NCBI RefSeq assembly: GCF_016522535.1 | Contig: NZ_JAEHOI010000002.1 | Span: 310,001 to 374,000, forward strand | DNA: 64,000 nt | Origin: Leucobacter edaphi | GTDB taxonomy: Bacteria > Actinomycetota > Actinomycetes > Actinomycetales > Microbacteriaceae | Direction of reading: 5' to 3' | Shown: positions 63,540 to 64,000 of the stretch, one piece after another | Layout: every line of letters begins with the position of its first letter | Position numbering within the stretch: position 1 is the first letter of the stretch | The notes under the pieces: model-generated | What the model was told of the DNA's origin: nothing | The model's input: only the letters and a program-made list of their open reading frames with translations | Databases searched by the model: none | Program-made: the position numbers and the translations under genes

Positions 63540-64000
63540 GCCTGGATCTCGCTCTCGCTCTCGGGCGCTTCGGAGGGGCCGTCGATCAGGGGAGCGTACC
63601 GCTCCAGGAGCGGCTTCGCGAGCGCATCGGAGGCGGCCTTGTCGGGGCCAGGCTGCGCGATCATGACGGCGTCCCGGAAGTAGGCGAGCTCCTGGATCGA
63701 CTCCGCGATGTCGGCGAGCGCGCGGTGGCCGCCGCGCTTCTCCGGGGCCGAGAAGTACGCTGCCGTGTACCAGCGGCGGCTGAGCTCCTTGATCGTGGAG
63801 ACGTCGATACTGCGGTAGTGCAGGCGCTCGTCGAGCGTCGGCATGTACTTCGAGATGAATCGTCGGTCCATGCCGATCGTGTTGCCCGCGACGAGCGGCC
63901 GGCGGCCGGCGGTGACGAGACCGCGCAGGTACTCGATGACCCGGCGTTCTGCTTCCTCGACGGTCACTCCGGCTTCGATCCGAGTGAGCAGCCCGGAGGC
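63536..64000 (-). CDS. orn: Oligoribonuclease, C-terminal part
   Basis: The reading frame continues to the right edge with no start codon, so the N-terminal exonuclease motif DxE is outside. Visible parts are RPLVAGNTIGMDRRFISKYMPTLDERLHYRSIDVSTIKELSRRW and GGHRALADIAESIQELAYFR, which hold the Exo II and Exo III aspartates. Orn degrades di- and short oligoribonucleotides to mononucleotides. A short Glu/Ser-rich C-terminal tail ends at 63536. Confidence 0.93.
   Translation of the reverse strand, partial: ASGLLTRIEAGVTVEEAERRVIEYLRGLVTAGRRPLVAGNTIGMDRRFISKYMPTLDERLHYRSIDVSTIKELSRRWYTAAYFSAPEKRGGHRALADIAESIQELAYFRDAVMIAQPGPDKAASDALAKPLLERYAPLIDGPSEAPESESEIQA

Overview
The window is very GC-rich, gene-dense DNA from an actinomycete. 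The gene set fits Microbacteriaceae, possibly a Leucobacter-like genus. The evidence is inference from gene content: an imuA'-imuB-dnaE2 cassette under an actinobacterial LexA box, DivIVA-type polarity proteins, a UPF0182 membrane protein, a split rpsB-tsf-pyrH-frr-cdsA cluster, GatCAB, NAD-dependent ligase, and many leaderless ATG/GTG starts with a TANNNT hexamer 6-7 bases upstream. No phage, insertion sequence, CRISPR array or plasmid gene was seen. Both window edges cut genes: a Lon-like PDZ protease on the left and oligoribonuclease on the right.

Layout. 1-5.0 kb: end of a Lon-like protease, a large UPF0182 protein, a perfect 26-bp-stem shared terminator and a convergent DUF4190 protein. 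5.4-13.2 kb: initiator tRNA-Met, a repetitive wall-anchored surface protein with a candidate thioester domain and an LPEAG sorting motif, an HtrA protease, and a two-domain CDP-glycerol glycerophosphotransferase. 13.2-19.2 kb: a family 2 glycosyltransferase, an ABC exporter pair, a DUF3039 protein and nicotinate phosphoribosyltransferase. 19.2-25.2 kb: the SOS mutasome operon. 25.3-30.7 kb: DUF5703, YraN, YifB/ComM, DprA, a small lipoprotein, XerC and an M23 peptidase. 31.5-37.5 kb: rpsB-tsf, pyrH, frr, cdsA, a DivIVA-motif protein, a lysozyme-fold secreted protein and a small zinc-ribbon protein. 37.6-42.2 kb: RNase HI, an alpha/beta hydrolase and a 1028-residue coiled-coil protein. 42.4-54.4 kb: a membrane/lipoprotein-like fusion, thioredoxin co-chaperone, cysteine desulfurase, MnmA, LigA, Tag and GatCAB. 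54.5-64 kb: glpD-glpK, DinB, an oxidoreductase with a divergent TetR regulator, an unknown protein, tRNA-His, a metallopeptidase-ClpS-DUF2017-DUF1801 cluster, and Orn.

How the genes work together. The translation cluster couples ribosome (S2), EF-Ts and RRF to UMP kinase and CDP-diacylglycerol synthesis. The cysteine desulfurase feeds sulfur to MnmA for tRNA U34 thiolation, and GatCAB completes Gln/Asn-tRNA charging. DNA repair and transformation genes (ImuA'/ImuB/DnaE2, DinB, LigA, Tag, DprA, YifB, XerC, RNase HI) are unusually prominent. The envelope is represented by the teichoic-acid-type transferase, M23 and lysozyme-fold enzymes, HtrA and the anchored surface protein.

The least explained items are the coiled-coil protein, with at least 43 uninterrupted 11-residue repeats, most carrying a histidine at the same place; the thioester-candidate surface protein; the protein at 42.4 kb with an internal lipobox; and -10 hexamers that begin exactly on the stop codon of the preceding gene.
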